Source: Antricoccus suffuscus
Lineage (GTDB): Bacteria; Actinomycetota; Actinomycetes; Mycobacteriales; Antricoccaceae
Direction of reading: 5' to 3'
DNA: 64,000 bases
Assembly: GCF_003003235.1 (NCBI RefSeq)
Contig: NZ_PVUE01000016.1
Coordinates: 1 to 64,000 of the forward strand
The notes beneath the pieces were generated by a model. That model was not told the origin of the DNA. It did no database searches and saw only the letters and a program-made list of their open reading frames with translations. Shown here one piece after another: positions 40,978-49,830 of this stretch (positions are counted from its first letter, which is position 1; each line of letters starts with the position of its first letter). The position numbers and the translations under genes are program-made.

Positions 40978-42510
40978 ATGAGCAGCACGACGTCGACACG
41001 AAACGACGGACAAGGTACGCCGCGGCGCACCTGGATCGGGCTCGGCGTACTCGCCGCCGGCCTGTCGATGATCGTCATCGACGGCACCATCGTCGGAGTC
41101 GCGCTGCCGGTCATCATCCACAAACTTAATCTGAGTCTCGGCGACGCGCAGTGGGTCAACAGCCTCTACTCGGTCGTCTTTGCGGCGTTGTTGCTGAGCG
41201 CCGGCCGCCTGGGTGATCGGCTTGGCCGTCGCAAGCTGTTTGTCGCCGGGATCGTCGTGTTTATGCTTGGCAGCATTCTCGCGGCCGCGGCGACCGGCGC
41301 GACGAGCCTGATCATGGGGCGACTCATCCAAGGCATCGGTGGCGCGTTCGTCCTGCCCGCCACACTGTCCACGGTCAACGCGACGTTCCGCGGCAAGGAC
41401 CGAGTCGTTGCGTTCGCGGTCTGGGGCGCGGTCATTTCGGGCATGGCGGCGATCGGGCCGCTGCTGGGCGGGTGGCTGACGCATTCGTATACCTGGCCGT
41501 GGATTTTCCTGGTCAACGTGCCGATCGGGATCGCCGTACTCATCGGTACCTACTTCACCGTCCCCGAGTCGAAATCGGAGGCTTCCGGGCGCGGTATGGA
41601 CGTCGGGGGGCTGTTGCTCAGCGCGGCTGGCTTCGGCGCGATCGTCTTTGGCCTCATCGAAGGCAGCGCGGTCGGCTGGTGGACACCGGTCGCCGACCTG
41701 CACTTTCTCGGTCTGACCTGGCCCGGCTCCGCGCCGATCTCGATCGCCCCGATCGCGGCAGCCGTTGGGGTCGCCCTCCTGATCTTCTTCGCGGCGGCCG
41801 AACGTCGCAGAGTCCGTAACGATCGGTCGGTCATCCTGGACCTGCGACTGTTCCAGATCTCGACGTTCGCCTGGGGCAACGTCACAGCGATGATGGTCGC
41901 GATCGGTGAGTTCGGGCTGATCTTCGTGCTGCCGCTGTATCTGATCGACGCACTCGGTATTGGCGGTCTCGGGGCGGGCCTGGTGTTGGGCGCGATGGGC
42001 GTTGGGGCGTTTTTCTCAGGTGCCGCCGCACGGCATCTGGCCGCGCGCGTCGGGGCCGCCGGCGTCGTGGTCATCGGGCTGGCGCTGGAAGTCGTCGGCG
42101 TACTCGCGACGGCTCTGGTCGTCGGTCCCACCTCCAGTCCGGTGCTGATCGCGATCCTCGTCGTCATTTATGGCCTTGGTCTAGGCCTCGCCTCGGCGCA
42201 GCTGACTAGTACGACGCTTGGCGATGTACCCGTTGCCTTGTCCGGTCAAGGCTCGGCGACGCAGAGCACCGTGCGTCAGGTCGGCGCGGCGCTCGGGACG
42301 GCGGTAGTGGGCGCAGTGCTGTCGACCGGCGTTGGACAGTCAGACCTGGCAGGCGCGTCGCCGGGGTCGTTTAGCGACGCGACTCGCTACGCTCTGTATG
42401 TCGCTGCGGCGTTCTTGGTACTTGGCCTGTACGGCGCGACTCGGGTGGCCGTGGCCGTGCGGCGCAGTGATGTGGTCGATCAAGCGAACGAATCTGTTGC
42501 CGCTCGCTAG
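40978..42510 (+). CDS. MFS multidrug exporter, DHA2 (EmrB/QacA) family
   Basis: A 510-residue protein with about 14 membrane segments. Helix 1 carries VIDGTIVGVALPVI (motif D1 of 14-helix DHA2 transporters), the 2-3 loop is AGRLGDRLGRRKLF, and motif C is in the helix with GAVISGMAAIGPLLGGWL. It should expel a drug-like compound by proton antiport. ATG 40978 starts after AGGAACACGGAG. It follows the DUF2871-like gene closely and may be co-transcribed. Confidence 0.93.
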   Translation: MSSTTSTRNDGQGTPRRTWIGLGVLAAGLSMIVIDGTIVGVALPVIIHKLNLSLGDAQWVNSLYSVVFAALLLSAGRLGDRLGRRKLFVAGIVVFMLGSILAAAATGATSLIMGRLIQGIGGAFVLPATLSTVNATFRGKDRVVAFAVWGAVISGMAAIGPLLGGWLTHSYTWPWIFLVNVPIGIAVLIGTYFTVPESKSEASGRGMDVGGLLLSAAGFGAIVFGLIEGSAVGWWTPVADLHFLGLTWPGSAPISIAPIAAAVGVALLIFFAAAERRRVRNDRSVILDLRLFQISTFAWGNVTAMMVAIGEFGLIFVLPLYLIDALGIGGLGAGLVLGAMGVGAFFSGAAARHLAARVGAAGVVVIGLALEVVGVLATALVVGPTSSPVLIAILVVIYGLGLGLASAQLTSTTLGDVPVALSGQGSATQSTVRQVGAALGTAVVGAVLSTGVGQSDLAGASPGSFSDATRYALYVAAAFLVLGLYGATRVAVAVRRSDVVDQANESVAAR

Positions 42511-42593
42511 CCTGATGGCCCAAGGTCAAGTGAGAGGGCTGTGGTGGCGATGGATGAGCCGCGCGTCGTAGTTTGCATGACGGGGTACAGGTC

Positions 42594-43109
42594 GTGATCC
42601 TTCCCAAGGTCCGTGACCCCCGCCTCGTCACGATCCGCCGAGGCGGCACCCTCACCGATGCAGATCATCAACTCCTCGCGCTGTGGGCGGCCACGTGCGC
42701 AGAACATGTGCTCGATCTCTTCGAATCGGTTCGACCCGATGATCCCCGCCCACGTCAGGCAATAGAGCACGCCCGAGCCTGGGTGCGCGGCGAGGTGAAA
42801 ATGATGCAGGCGAGAGCGGCGGGCGGTCACGCAATGGGCGCCGCGAGGGACCTGCAGGGGGCGGCGCGGCACGCGGCGTACGCGGCCGGCCAGGCGGGCG
42901 CGGTCGCCCATGTAGCCGAGCACGATCTCGGTGCGGCCGCTTACGCGATCAAGGCCGCACGTGCGGCCGCTCCGGACGGCCACGGCGTGGCCGCCGGGCG
43001 AGTTGAGTGTCAGTGGCAGCGCGATCAGCTTCCTGCGGCGATCCGCGAGCTCGTACTGGACGATCAACGGCTGCGCAATGACATCTGCTGGTCGGTCTTC
43101 GACAGCTAG
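42594..43109 (+). CDS. Imm5-like protein (putative immunity family), unknown function
   Basis: About 171 residues. The start ILPKVRDPRLVTIRRGGTLTD and the middle HAAYAAGQAGAVAHVAEHDLGAAAYAIKAARAA are the features of the Imm5 domain, predicted from genomic context elsewhere to be an immunity protein against a polymorphic toxin. No toxin gene is visible nearby. The start codon is uncertain: GTG 42594 is used, a TTG at 42573 is possible. Real coding is supported by the conserved Ala/His-rich pattern and consistent codon usage. Function in this genome is unknown. Confidence 0.65.
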   Translation: MILPKVRDPRLVTIRRGGTLTDADHQLLALWAATCAEHVLDLFESVRPDDPRPRQAIEHARAWVRGEVKMMQARAAGGHAMGAARDLQGAARHAAYAAGQAGAVAHVAEHDLGAAAYAIKAARAAAPDGHGVAAGRVECQWQRDQLPAAIRELVLDDQRLRNDICWSVFDS

Positions 43110-43183
43110 CGGCCAGGACACACATAATGAGCGCTGACGGGTGCAAAATGCGCGCCGCGTCGTCGCATGGCAGACTTTGATCC

Positions 43184-44263
43184 GTGTCTATCAACACCCC
43201 ACCAGGCGACGCGCCGACGCCGCCCGCGCCCGAACCTCAGCCGGTGCTTGCTCCGCTGACGATCTCGGCTGGGTTTCTCGTCGTCAGCGTTCGCGACGCC
43301 GACGGCGTGGATGCGAGGGTGCTGGAGGTCGCGTCCGACATCAACTCGTTGGTGCGGGCCGTCGGGTTCCGGGCACCCGAAATGCAGTTGTCGTGTGTCG
43401 TCGGTGTCGGACCGGCGTACTGGGATCGAATTCGGCCAGACGGTGCTCCACGGCCCGCGGGTTTGCATCCGTTCAAGGCGCTCACCGGCGCCAAGCACAA
43501 CGCGCCGTCGACGCCTGGCGACCTGCTTTTTCACATGCGCGCTAACCGGGCGGACCTCACTTTTGAGCTGGCCCGGCAAATTATGGACGCGTTCGGGTCG
43601 GACGTCACCGTCGAGGATTACGTCACCGGGCTGCGTTATTTCGAAGCCCGAGACATGCTCGGCTTCGTCGATGGCACCGAAAATCCGACAGGGCGTAGCG
43701 CGGCGACCGCCGCGATCGTCGACGCCGACGCCGAACCGGACTTCGCCGGTGGCAGCTATGTCGTGGTGCAGAAATACGTGCACGACCTGGAAGCCTGGGA
43801 CGCGCTGGACACCGCGGAGCAAGAGCGCGTCATTGGCCGCACCAAGGTCGACGACATCGAGCTCGCGGACGACGTACAACCCACCAACTCGCACGTCACC
43901 CTCAACACGATCGAGGACGCTGACGGGACCGAACGCGACATCCTGCGCGCCAACATGGCCTTCGGGGACGCCGGGACCGGCGAGTACGGCACCTACTACA
44001 TCGCGTACGCCGCGGATATCGCTGTGACCGAGCAGATGCTGGTCAACATGTTCGAAGGCAACCCGCCCGGCAACTACGACCGGATCCTCGATGTGTCGAC
44101 CGCCGTCACCGGCACTCAGTTCTTCGCGCCATCGCTCGACATGCTGGAGAGTCTTGCCGACGAGCTGGCCGAAGCAGCCCCACAGCCTAATACGGACGAA
44201 GACGCGCGCCGTACCGTTGACGACAGCCTTTCTATCGGAAGCCTCAAGGGAGTTTCGCAATGA
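43184..44263 (+). CDS. Dye-decolourising (DyP-type) heme peroxidase, encapsulin cargo
   Basis: A 359-residue heme peroxidase. Family motifs are GFVDGTENP (residues 160-168, the GxxDG motif with the catalytic Asp), the proximal-His region around TNSHVTLN, and DILRANMAFGDAGTGEYGTYYIAYA containing the distal Arg. After a ~25-residue linker the protein ends in SIGSLKG plus four residues, the known encapsulin targeting peptide seen in the Brevibacterium linens DyP. The next gene encodes the encapsulin shell, so this enzyme should be packaged inside. GTG 43184 is the start. The role is probably oxidative-stress defence or oxidation of an unknown substrate. Confidence 0.95.
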   Translation: MSINTPPGDAPTPPAPEPQPVLAPLTISAGFLVVSVRDADGVDARVLEVASDINSLVRAVGFRAPEMQLSCVVGVGPAYWDRIRPDGAPRPAGLHPFKALTGAKHNAPSTPGDLLFHMRANRADLTFELARQIMDAFGSDVTVEDYVTGLRYFEARDMLGFVDGTENPTGRSAATAAIVDADAEPDFAGGSYVVVQKYVHDLEAWDALDTAEQERVIGRTKVDDIELADDVQPTNSHVTLNTIEDADGTERDILRANMAFGDAGTGEYGTYYIAYAADIAVTEQMLVNMFEGNPPGNYDRILDVSTAVTGTQFFAPSLDMLESLADELAEAAPQPNTDEDARRTVDDSLSIGSLKGVSQ

Positions 44264-45105
44264 CGACACCGAACGACGATCAGCTGGTCCAGACCGATAT
44301 CGCGATCGCGGGCTCCAATTTGCACCGCTGGCTTGCGCCGGTGACCGAAGAGGCATGGGCCGAGATCGCCGAGGAAGCGACCCGCACATTCAAGCGCAAC
44401 GTCGCCGGACGGCGGGTAGTCGACGTACGCGGCCCGCTCGGCTTCGAGACCGCGTCCGTGTCCACCGGGCACGTCACCGAAATCGCTTCGCCGCAGGACG
44501 GGATCCGCAGCCGCCTCAGAGATGTGGCGCCGCTGGTCGAGCTCAAGGTGCCGTTCACGGTCACCCGCGAAGCCATCGACGACGTACTGCGCGGCGCCAA
44601 GGACTCGGACTGGCAGCCAGTCAAGGACGCCGCGACTTTGCTTGCGCATGCCGAGGACCGCGCTATCTTCGACGGTTACGCGGCGGCACATATCACCGGC
44701 ATTGGCCCGGGCTCAGACAACGCAAAAGTATCGCTGCCAGAGGATCCGCGCGACCTGCCGGACGCGGTAGCCACCGCGCAGACCGCGCTGCGTCTTGCCG
44801 GCGTCGAAGGCCCCTACTCGCTAGTGCTGGATGCCGATCTTTACACCGCGGTGTCCGAGACACGCGACCACGGCTACCCAATCCGTGAGCACCTCGAGCG
44901 AATGGTGCAAGACAAGATCATCTGGGCACCAGCGCTCAAGGGGGCCTACCTGCTGAGCACTCGCGGTGGTGACCACGAGCTGATCATCGGTCAGGACGTG
45001 TCGATCGGCTACCTCGAGCACTCGGCAGACGAGGTGCGCCTGTACCTCCAGGAGTCGATCACGTTCCAGAGTTACGCAGGGGAAGCCTCCGTCGTACTCG
45101 GCTAG
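44260..45105 (+). CDS. Family 1 encapsulin shell protein
   Basis: A 281-residue HK97-fold protein that self-assembles into a nanocompartment, probably of 60 subunits as in linocin M18-like encapsulins. It begins with SNLHRWLAPVTEEAWAEIAEEA (N-terminal helix that holds the cargo peptide) and RRVVDVRGPLGFETASVSTG, then the E-loop. The C-terminal part has LYLQESITFQSYAGEASVVLG. ATG 44260 overlaps the DyP stop (ATGA), and the AAGGGAG ribosome-binding site lies within the codons of the cargo targeting peptide, so the two are translationally coupled. Confidence 0.95.
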   Translation: MTTPNDDQLVQTDIAIAGSNLHRWLAPVTEEAWAEIAEEATRTFKRNVAGRRVVDVRGPLGFETASVSTGHVTEIASPQDGIRSRLRDVAPLVELKVPFTVTREAIDDVLRGAKDSDWQPVKDAATLLAHAEDRAIFDGYAAAHITGIGPGSDNAKVSLPEDPRDLPDAVATAQTALRLAGVEGPYSLVLDADLYTAVSETRDHGYPIREHLERMVQDKIIWAPALKGAYLLSTRGGDHELIIGQDVSIGYLEHSADEVRLYLQESITFQSYAGEASVVLG

Positions 45106-45938
45106 TAGACGTAGTCGTCTCCGCTGGCACGCACGGTGATGTCGCTGATGCTGATACCCCACGGCTGGTCGATCACGTAGACAACGTTTTTAGCGAGCTC
45201 GGTCGGAGTGATGGCCCAGTACTGCACGTTGTCGGGGTCGGTCTCTGCCGTGGAAAGTTCGCCGGTCGCGAATTTCTGGCCGCTGGCCAAGTAGTGCTCC
45301 CGGCGGTTGCCCACGAGTCCGAGTATCGCGGCTTCGTTGACGACGGCGCTGGCCAAGTTGGTACCGGGAACGCCCGTTGGCTTCACGGTCGTGACCTTGA
45401 TCTTGCCCTTAGCCTCGATCCGCAGCGAGTCCGAGAGACTGGTGACCGCGGCTTTCGTCGCGCTGTAGACGCCTGATCCCTCGATGCCGGCGTTGCCGTA
45501 GATCGACGAGATGTTGACGACGTGTCCGCGACCCTGCTTGATCATCTGGTCGTAGACGGCGCTGATCCCGTTGACGACCCCCTTGATGTTGACGTCAATC
45601 GCCCTGGACCACGCACGCGACGCCTCCTTGTGGTCGGCGAAGTAGGCGAGCGGCATGATGCCGGCGTTGTTGACGAGTACGTCGATCGCGCCGAATTTGT
45701 CGATGGCGTGCTGGGCAAGCCGGTCCGTCTGCCCCCTGTCGGTGATGTCGGTGACGACGCACTCGACGATCTGACCTTTGGCTCGAATGGCTTCCGCCAT
45801 TGCTTTGAGGCCGTCTTCGTTTATGTCGGCGCCGACGACCTTGGCGCCGGCTGCCGCGGTCATTTCGGCGACGAGCCTGCCGAACCCGCTTCCGGCGCCC
45901 GTGATGACGATGACTTTGTCCGCAATATGGTTGGTCAT
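45102..45938 (-). CDS. SDR-family oxidoreductase
   Basis: A 278-residue classical short-chain dehydrogenase: cofactor motif VIVITGAGSGFGRL (TGxxxGxG), NNAG at about residue 89, catalytic Ser in VVNISSIYG, and the YxxxK pair in YSATKAA. Cofactor preference appears to be NAD(H)-like because VVGADINEDGL has an acidic residue at the end of strand 2. The substrate is unknown. It is convergent with the encapsulin gene and the two coding regions overlap by 4 bases at their ends. Starts at ATG 45938. Confidence 0.93.
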   Translation of the reverse strand: MTNHIADKVIVITGAGSGFGRLVAEMTAAAGAKVVGADINEDGLKAMAEAIRAKGQIVECVVTDITDRGQTDRLAQHAIDKFGAIDVLVNNAGIMPLAYFADHKEASRAWSRAIDVNIKGVVNGISAVYDQMIKQGRGHVVNISSIYGNAGIEGSGVYSATKAAVTSLSDSLRIEAKGKIKVTTVKPTGVPGTNLASAVVNEAAILGLVGNRREHYLASGQKFATGELSTAETDPDNVQYWAITPTELAKNVVYVIDQPWGISISDITVRASGDDYVY

Positions 45939-46007
45939 TGTTTCCTTATCCCGGCCGTGAACGATGATTCAGTTCTCCAGGCTATCGGCGATGTCCACGA
46001 CTCGCGA

Positions 46008-46739
46008 TTACCAAGGGATCGGACCGGACCGATCGAAGTATCCGCCGGTCGGCCCATCTGGATCAGCGGTCGCGAGTGTCACGATCGCGTCGGTGCCTTC
46101 ACGGACGGTCTGCGTGCCACGATGGTCGTTGAACTCGGTGTCGGTGTAGCCCGGATCGACCGCATTGACTTGTACGCCGTCGAGGGCTTTCGCGTACTGC
46201 GAGGTGATCATGTTGAGTGCGGCCTTGGACGAGGTGTAGACCAGCGATTTGAGCGTCGACTCGAACCGGTCGGAGTCGGTCGTGATGCCGAACGAACCCA
46301 TCCCGCTGGACACCATCACGATCCGCGGCTGCGACGAGGCCCGCAACAGCGGGAGGAAGGCGCGCGTCATGCGCACCGGGCCGAGCACGTTGACGCCGTA
46401 CACGGGGAGGAAGTCGGCGGGTGTCACCTCTTCGGTTTGGATCCAGCCTCCCGGAATGCCGGCGTTGTTGACGAGTACGTCGAGGTGGTCGTGCTCGGCG
46501 GCAACGGACTTTGCCGCAGCCTCGACCGAAGCGTCGTCGGTGACGTCGAGCTGGATCGGTCGCACGTCGGCATTGTGGCGCGAGAGTTCGGCTGCGACTG
46601 CTGCTGCCTGCTCGGCGTCCCGGGCGCCCAGCCAGACGGTCCAGCCGAGCGCGCCTAGCCGGCGCGCGGTCTCTCGGCCTAGTCCGCGGTTCGCGCCGGT
46701 GATGAGGACGGTGGTCTTGTTCGCTGTTGATGTAGTCAT
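46008..46739 (-). CDS. SDR-family oxidoreductase
   Basis: A 243-residue short-chain dehydrogenase with TVLITGANRGLGRET, NNAGIPGGW, the catalytic region IVMVSSGMGSF and the YTSSKAAL pair. The AR motif after strand 2 (WLGARDAEQ) suggests NADP(H). ATG 46739 (MTTSTANK) is chosen; the frame can be extended by nine codons upstream. It is divergent from an XRE/MmyB-type regulator, a frequent pairing in actinobacteria, where the regulator controls the oxidoreductase. Confidence 0.93.
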   Translation of the reverse strand: MTTSTANKTTVLITGANRGLGRETARRLGALGWTVWLGARDAEQAAAVAAELSRHNADVRPIQLDVTDDASVEAAAKSVAAEHDHLDVLVNNAGIPGGWIQTEEVTPADFLPVYGVNVLGPVRMTRAFLPLLRASSQPRIVMVSSGMGSFGITTDSDRFESTLKSLVYTSSKAALNMITSQYAKALDGVQVNAVDPGYTDTEFNDHRGTQTVREGTDAIVTLATADPDGPTGGYFDRSGPIPW

Positions 46740-46840
46740 GCGCTCTAGCGTCAACGAGTTCGCCAATTCGATCCAGGACCGCAGAAGCCTAGGACCCGCG
46801 CTCCTAGGGAAAATGGGTCGCGGCGAGCGAGAATGGACAG

Positions 46841-47689
46841 ATGAACCGTACTGAGCTCGCTCACGTTCTGCGGCGCGCCCGCGGCCGACTGACCCCGGCC
46901 GACGTCGGGTTGGCCGCCGGTGGGAGGCGTCGGGTCAGTGGCCTGCGCCGCGAAGAGGTCGCCTATCTTGCCGGTGTGAGTGTCGACTACGTCGTACGAC
47001 TCGAGCAGGCGCGCGGCCCTCAGCCGTCGACGTCGGTCCTGTCGGCCCTTGCCCGAGCATTGCAAATGAGTGATGACGAGCGGGACGAGTTCTTTCATCT
47101 GGCAGGTAGCGCGCCGCCGTTACCGGGTCGGATCAGCGTGGTCGTGCGCCCGAGTATCCAGCGGCTAGTGGAGCGACTGTCGGATCTACCGGTCATGGTG
47201 ATGAGCGCCAAGGGCGACATCCTGGCCTGGAACTCATTGTCAGCTGCGTTAGTGCGCGACTGGTCCGAGGTGCCGGTACGCGAGCGCAACATCATCTGGC
47301 AACAGTTCCTCGGCGACCCGGATCGGATCGTGTTTACCCCGCAAGAGCGCAAGGTCGCGATGAGCCAGTCGGTCGCGAGCCTGCGTGCGTGTGCGGCGCG
47401 CTATCCAGGCGATCCCGGACTTGCTTGGCTGCTTGCCGAGCTCCATCGGCGCAGCCCCGCCTTTAGCGAGTTATGGGAGTCTGGTGCGACGGCGCCGTGG
47501 CGCAGCTTTACCAAGACCTTCGCGCACCCCTCGATCGGGCCGATCACGCTGGACTGCGACTCGATGCATCTGCCCGATGCTGACCAGATGGTGATCGTGT
47601 ACTCGGCCGGTGCCGGGTCGGGCGCCGCCGAGGCGCTCGAGTTGCTGCGCGTCATCGGGATCCAGCGGATGGACAGCGCCGAGCGTTAA
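46841..47689 (+). CDS. XRE-family regulator with MmyB-like ligand-binding domain
   Basis: A 282-residue transcription factor. The N-terminal HTH includes GLRREEVAYLAGVSVDYVVRLEQARGP, the highly conserved segment of this actinobacterial family. It is followed by the MmyB-like, PAS-fold ligand domain (VMVMSAKGDILAWNSLSAAL ... WAxxLLAELHRRSPAFSELWES-type pattern) thought to bind fatty-acid-like molecules. It is divergent from the SDR gene 101 bases away and probably represses it. Confidence 0.92.
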   Translation: MNRTELAHVLRRARGRLTPADVGLAAGGRRRVSGLRREEVAYLAGVSVDYVVRLEQARGPQPSTSVLSALARALQMSDDERDEFFHLAGSAPPLPGRISVVVRPSIQRLVERLSDLPVMVMSAKGDILAWNSLSAALVRDWSEVPVRERNIIWQQFLGDPDRIVFTPQERKVAMSQSVASLRACAARYPGDPGLAWLLAELHRRSPAFSELWESGATAPWRSFTKTFAHPSIGPITLDCDSMHLPDADQMVIVYSAGAGSGAAEALELLRVIGIQRMDSAER

Positions 47690-47867
47690 CTGGTGCGTGA
47701 CTCATCGTCGGCGACATTCCTCGTATATCGGCGCATTTGTATTAATACGCAGCAGCGACCGCTTTCCCGCGCTGCGAGACGGTACAAATGTGGTCGGGCG
47801 AAGGTCGTCAGAATTTGTCGGTCAGTGGTTCTAAGGTGTCGATATCCATCAAGCATTAGGAGTCGAC

Positions 47868-48410
47868 ATGACCGAGTCCACCGAAACCACCCTCTCCGGC
47901 GAGCGCGCTGATCTCGTGCGGATGCTCGACGATCAGCGCCACAACTTCCTCATCACGGTGCGTGGGTTGAACGACGATCAGGCCCGCGCCAAGCCCAGCG
48001 CCAGCGATCTGACCCTTGGCGGGCTCGTCAGCCACGTTATGGACACCGAACGTCACTGGATCAAGACGATCGCCGAACCGGACGAAAACGCCGAGTTCGA
48101 CATGGAGGGCGCGGCGGAGCAATACATCATGTCCGACGGCGACACTCTTGCGGTATTGCTCGAGCGGTACGCCGAGGTAGCGCGGGCGACCTCGCAGTTC
48201 ATCGCGCAGATCCCGGACCTCGACGTACTTGTGCCGCTGCCGACCGCGCCGTGGTCGCCGCAGCGGCAGTGGTGGTCGGCGCGCTACATCCTGCTGCATG
48301 TCATTCGGGAAACGGCGCAGCATGCCGGCCACGCCGACATCATCCGCGAGTCACTCGACGGGGCGAGTACGACGATGCAGATGGGTGCCGACGCGGGGAT
48401 GGAGTTCTAG
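47868..48410 (+). CDS. DinB/DUF664 family protein (mycothiol-dependent transferase-like)
   Basis: A 180-residue four-helix-bundle protein of the DinB superfamily. The three metal-ligand histidines of the group are visible: GGLVSHVMDTERHW (first His), and HVIRETAQHAGHADIIRESLDG with the paired histidines. In actinobacteria such proteins include mycothiol S-transferases and the maleylpyruvate isomerase family. The ribosome-binding site TAGGAG lies 6 bases before ATG 47868. Substrate unknown. Confidence 0.9.
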   Translation: MTESTETTLSGERADLVRMLDDQRHNFLITVRGLNDDQARAKPSASDLTLGGLVSHVMDTERHWIKTIAEPDENAEFDMEGAAEQYIMSDGDTLAVLLERYAEVARATSQFIAQIPDLDVLVPLPTAPWSPQRQWWSARYILLHVIRETAQHAGHADIIRESLDGASTTMQMGADAGMEF

Positions 48411-49555
48411 CCGGCCGACGACGCGGGGTTGATCAGGTACTTCTCGCCGGTTGAGTGCTTGGCGTACGCCGCGATCGCGTCCAGCTGCAGTGCTTCCTGC
48501 AGCGAGACCTCTTTGGTGTAGTGGCTGGCGAAGGTGGTCTTCAGCTCGGCCGATACCCGCTCCTTCAAGCGGCGCGTGTCCTCGTCGCCGATTTTCTGCA
48601 GGAACGGCATGAGTAGCCAGCCGCCCATGCTCCAGGACATGCCGAACGCTCGGTTGAACTCTGTCGGGCCGCGGTTGAGGCCGCCGTAGATGTAGACCTG
48701 CTTGAACGTCGATGACCCGTAACGGCTGTAGCCGTCTTCTTTCTGGACCGCCGCTGCCTCCATGGCGGTGAGGATTTGCCCGGCCAGTTTGCCGCCGCCA
48801 ATGGCGTCGAACGCAATCGTCGCTCCGGTCTCCACCAGAGCATCGATCAGGTCTTTCATAAACGTCGGCGAGCTGCTGTCGCAGACATGGGTTGCGCCGA
48901 TTTCGCGCAGGAGTTTCTCCTGCTCGGGCTTGCGCACGATGTTGACCAGCGCGATTCCGTCCTTGATGCAGATCTTGTTGAGCATCTGGCCGAGGTTGGA
49001 TGCGGCGGCCGTGTGCACCAGTGCGGTGTGCCCTTCGCGGCGCATCGTCTCGGTCATACCGAGCGCGGTGAGCGGGTTGACGTAGGACGAGGCGCCGTCG
49101 GCGGCACTCGCGTCGTCGGGCAACGGCATGCACGCGGCGACGTTCACACGCCGATACGTCGTATACATCCCGCCGCCGAGCAGCGAGACCTTCTTACCTA
49201 AGAGGTCCTGCGCCGCAGGCGAACTCCCAGCAGCGACCACCGTGCCGGCGCCTTCGTTGCCGACAGGCAGTGACTGGTCCAGTCGCGCGCCGAACCCGCG
49301 CATGGCGGCTTCCGGGATTTTCGCGGTGACCACGGGGCGCTCCGGCGTACCGGTTGCCTGTGCGGTCGACAGGTCGGCGGCTGCGAGCAGCAGACCGAGG
49401 TCGGACGGGTTGATCGGCGAGGCCTCGATCTGTACGACGACCTCGTTTTCTTCCGGTGATCCGATCGGCGTCTCGATCAGCGAAACCTCGACCTCGCCGG
49501 TGCTTTTGACGAGCGAGCGCAGGTCGAGGGTGTTCGTGGGATTGTCGTTGCTCAT
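48407..49555 (-). CDS. Zinc-independent alcohol dehydrogenase / quinone oxidoreductase-like enzyme
   Basis: A 382-residue medium-chain dehydrogenase/reductase. The catalytic-zinc cysteines and structural-zinc lobe are absent, as in NADPH:quinone oxidoreductases. It has SPINPSDLGLLL, PVGNEGAGTVVAAGS, ALVHTAAASNLGQMLNKI (altered nucleotide-binding loop) and GATIAFDAIGGGKLAG. The protein is longer than typical QOR and has an extended middle section (KEDGYSRYGSSTFKQVYIYGG). Its 3' end overlaps the DinB gene by 4 bases, convergently. A palindrome at 49589-49607 just upstream is a candidate operator. Confidence 0.88.
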   Translation of the reverse strand: MSNDNPTNTLDLRSLVKSTGEVEVSLIETPIGSPEENEVVVQIEASPINPSDLGLLLAAADLSTAQATGTPERPVVTAKIPEAAMRGFGARLDQSLPVGNEGAGTVVAAGSSPAAQDLLGKKVSLLGGGMYTTYRRVNVAACMPLPDDASAADGASSYVNPLTALGMTETMRREGHTALVHTAAASNLGQMLNKICIKDGIALVNIVRKPEQEKLLREIGATHVCDSSSPTFMKDLIDALVETGATIAFDAIGGGKLAGQILTAMEAAAVQKEDGYSRYGSSTFKQVYIYGGLNRGPTEFNRAFGMSWSMGGWLLMPFLQKIGDEDTRRLKERVSAELKTTFASHYTKEVSLQEALQLDAIAAYAKHSTGEKYLINPASSAG

Positions 49556-49588
49556 ATGGCGGCTCCGTAGTCACGAGATTCGGCAGAC

Positions 49589-49607
49589 GTTTAGTTGCAA
49601 GTTAAAC
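49589..49607. promoter_or_regulatory. Palindrome upstream of quinone oxidoreductase-like gene, candidate operator
   Basis: GTTTAGTTGCAAGTTAAAC is a near-perfect palindrome (centre TTGCAA) 34 bases before the start at 49555. TTGCAAGTTAAAC-type sites are typical of MarR and HxlR regulators of redox genes. No such regulator gene is adjacent. Confidence 0.6.
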
Positions 49608-49623
49608 ATAGAAGACCTTCGGA

Positions 49624-49809
49624 TCACGTTATCGAGACGTTGGTCTGGCCCGACGGCGCGAGCTCGGCCACCACCAAAGGATCATCAGCCGGAAGGGGCT
49701 CCCAATCCTTTCCGACACGCCCACCAACCACGGGCCTAGCCAGCGTGACAAGGAATAGTGGTTCCCGAACCCGGTCGAGAGATGGCACCTGGGCCGCTTC
49801 TTGCGACAT
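49624..49809 (-). CDS. Possible small protein, unknown
   Basis: A 61-residue minus-strand frame (MSQEAAQVPSLDRVREPLFL and on) in the gap between the quinone oxidoreductase-like gene and the deacetylase-like gene. Its composition is protein-like, but there is only a poor ribosome-binding site (GCGAG directly before ATG) and I recognise no family. It may equally be chance or a fragment. Confidence 0.25.
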   Translation of the reverse strand: MSQEAAQVPSLDRVREPLFLVTLARPVVGGRVGKDWEPLPADDPLVVAELAPSGQTNVSIT

Positions 49810-49830
49810 CTCGCGACAGTTAGGACAGTC

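Noticed and set aside
45522-46658. 378-aa plus-strand open frame across both SDR genes
   Set aside because: Antisense to two clear SDR genes and spans their intergenic region; chance frame.
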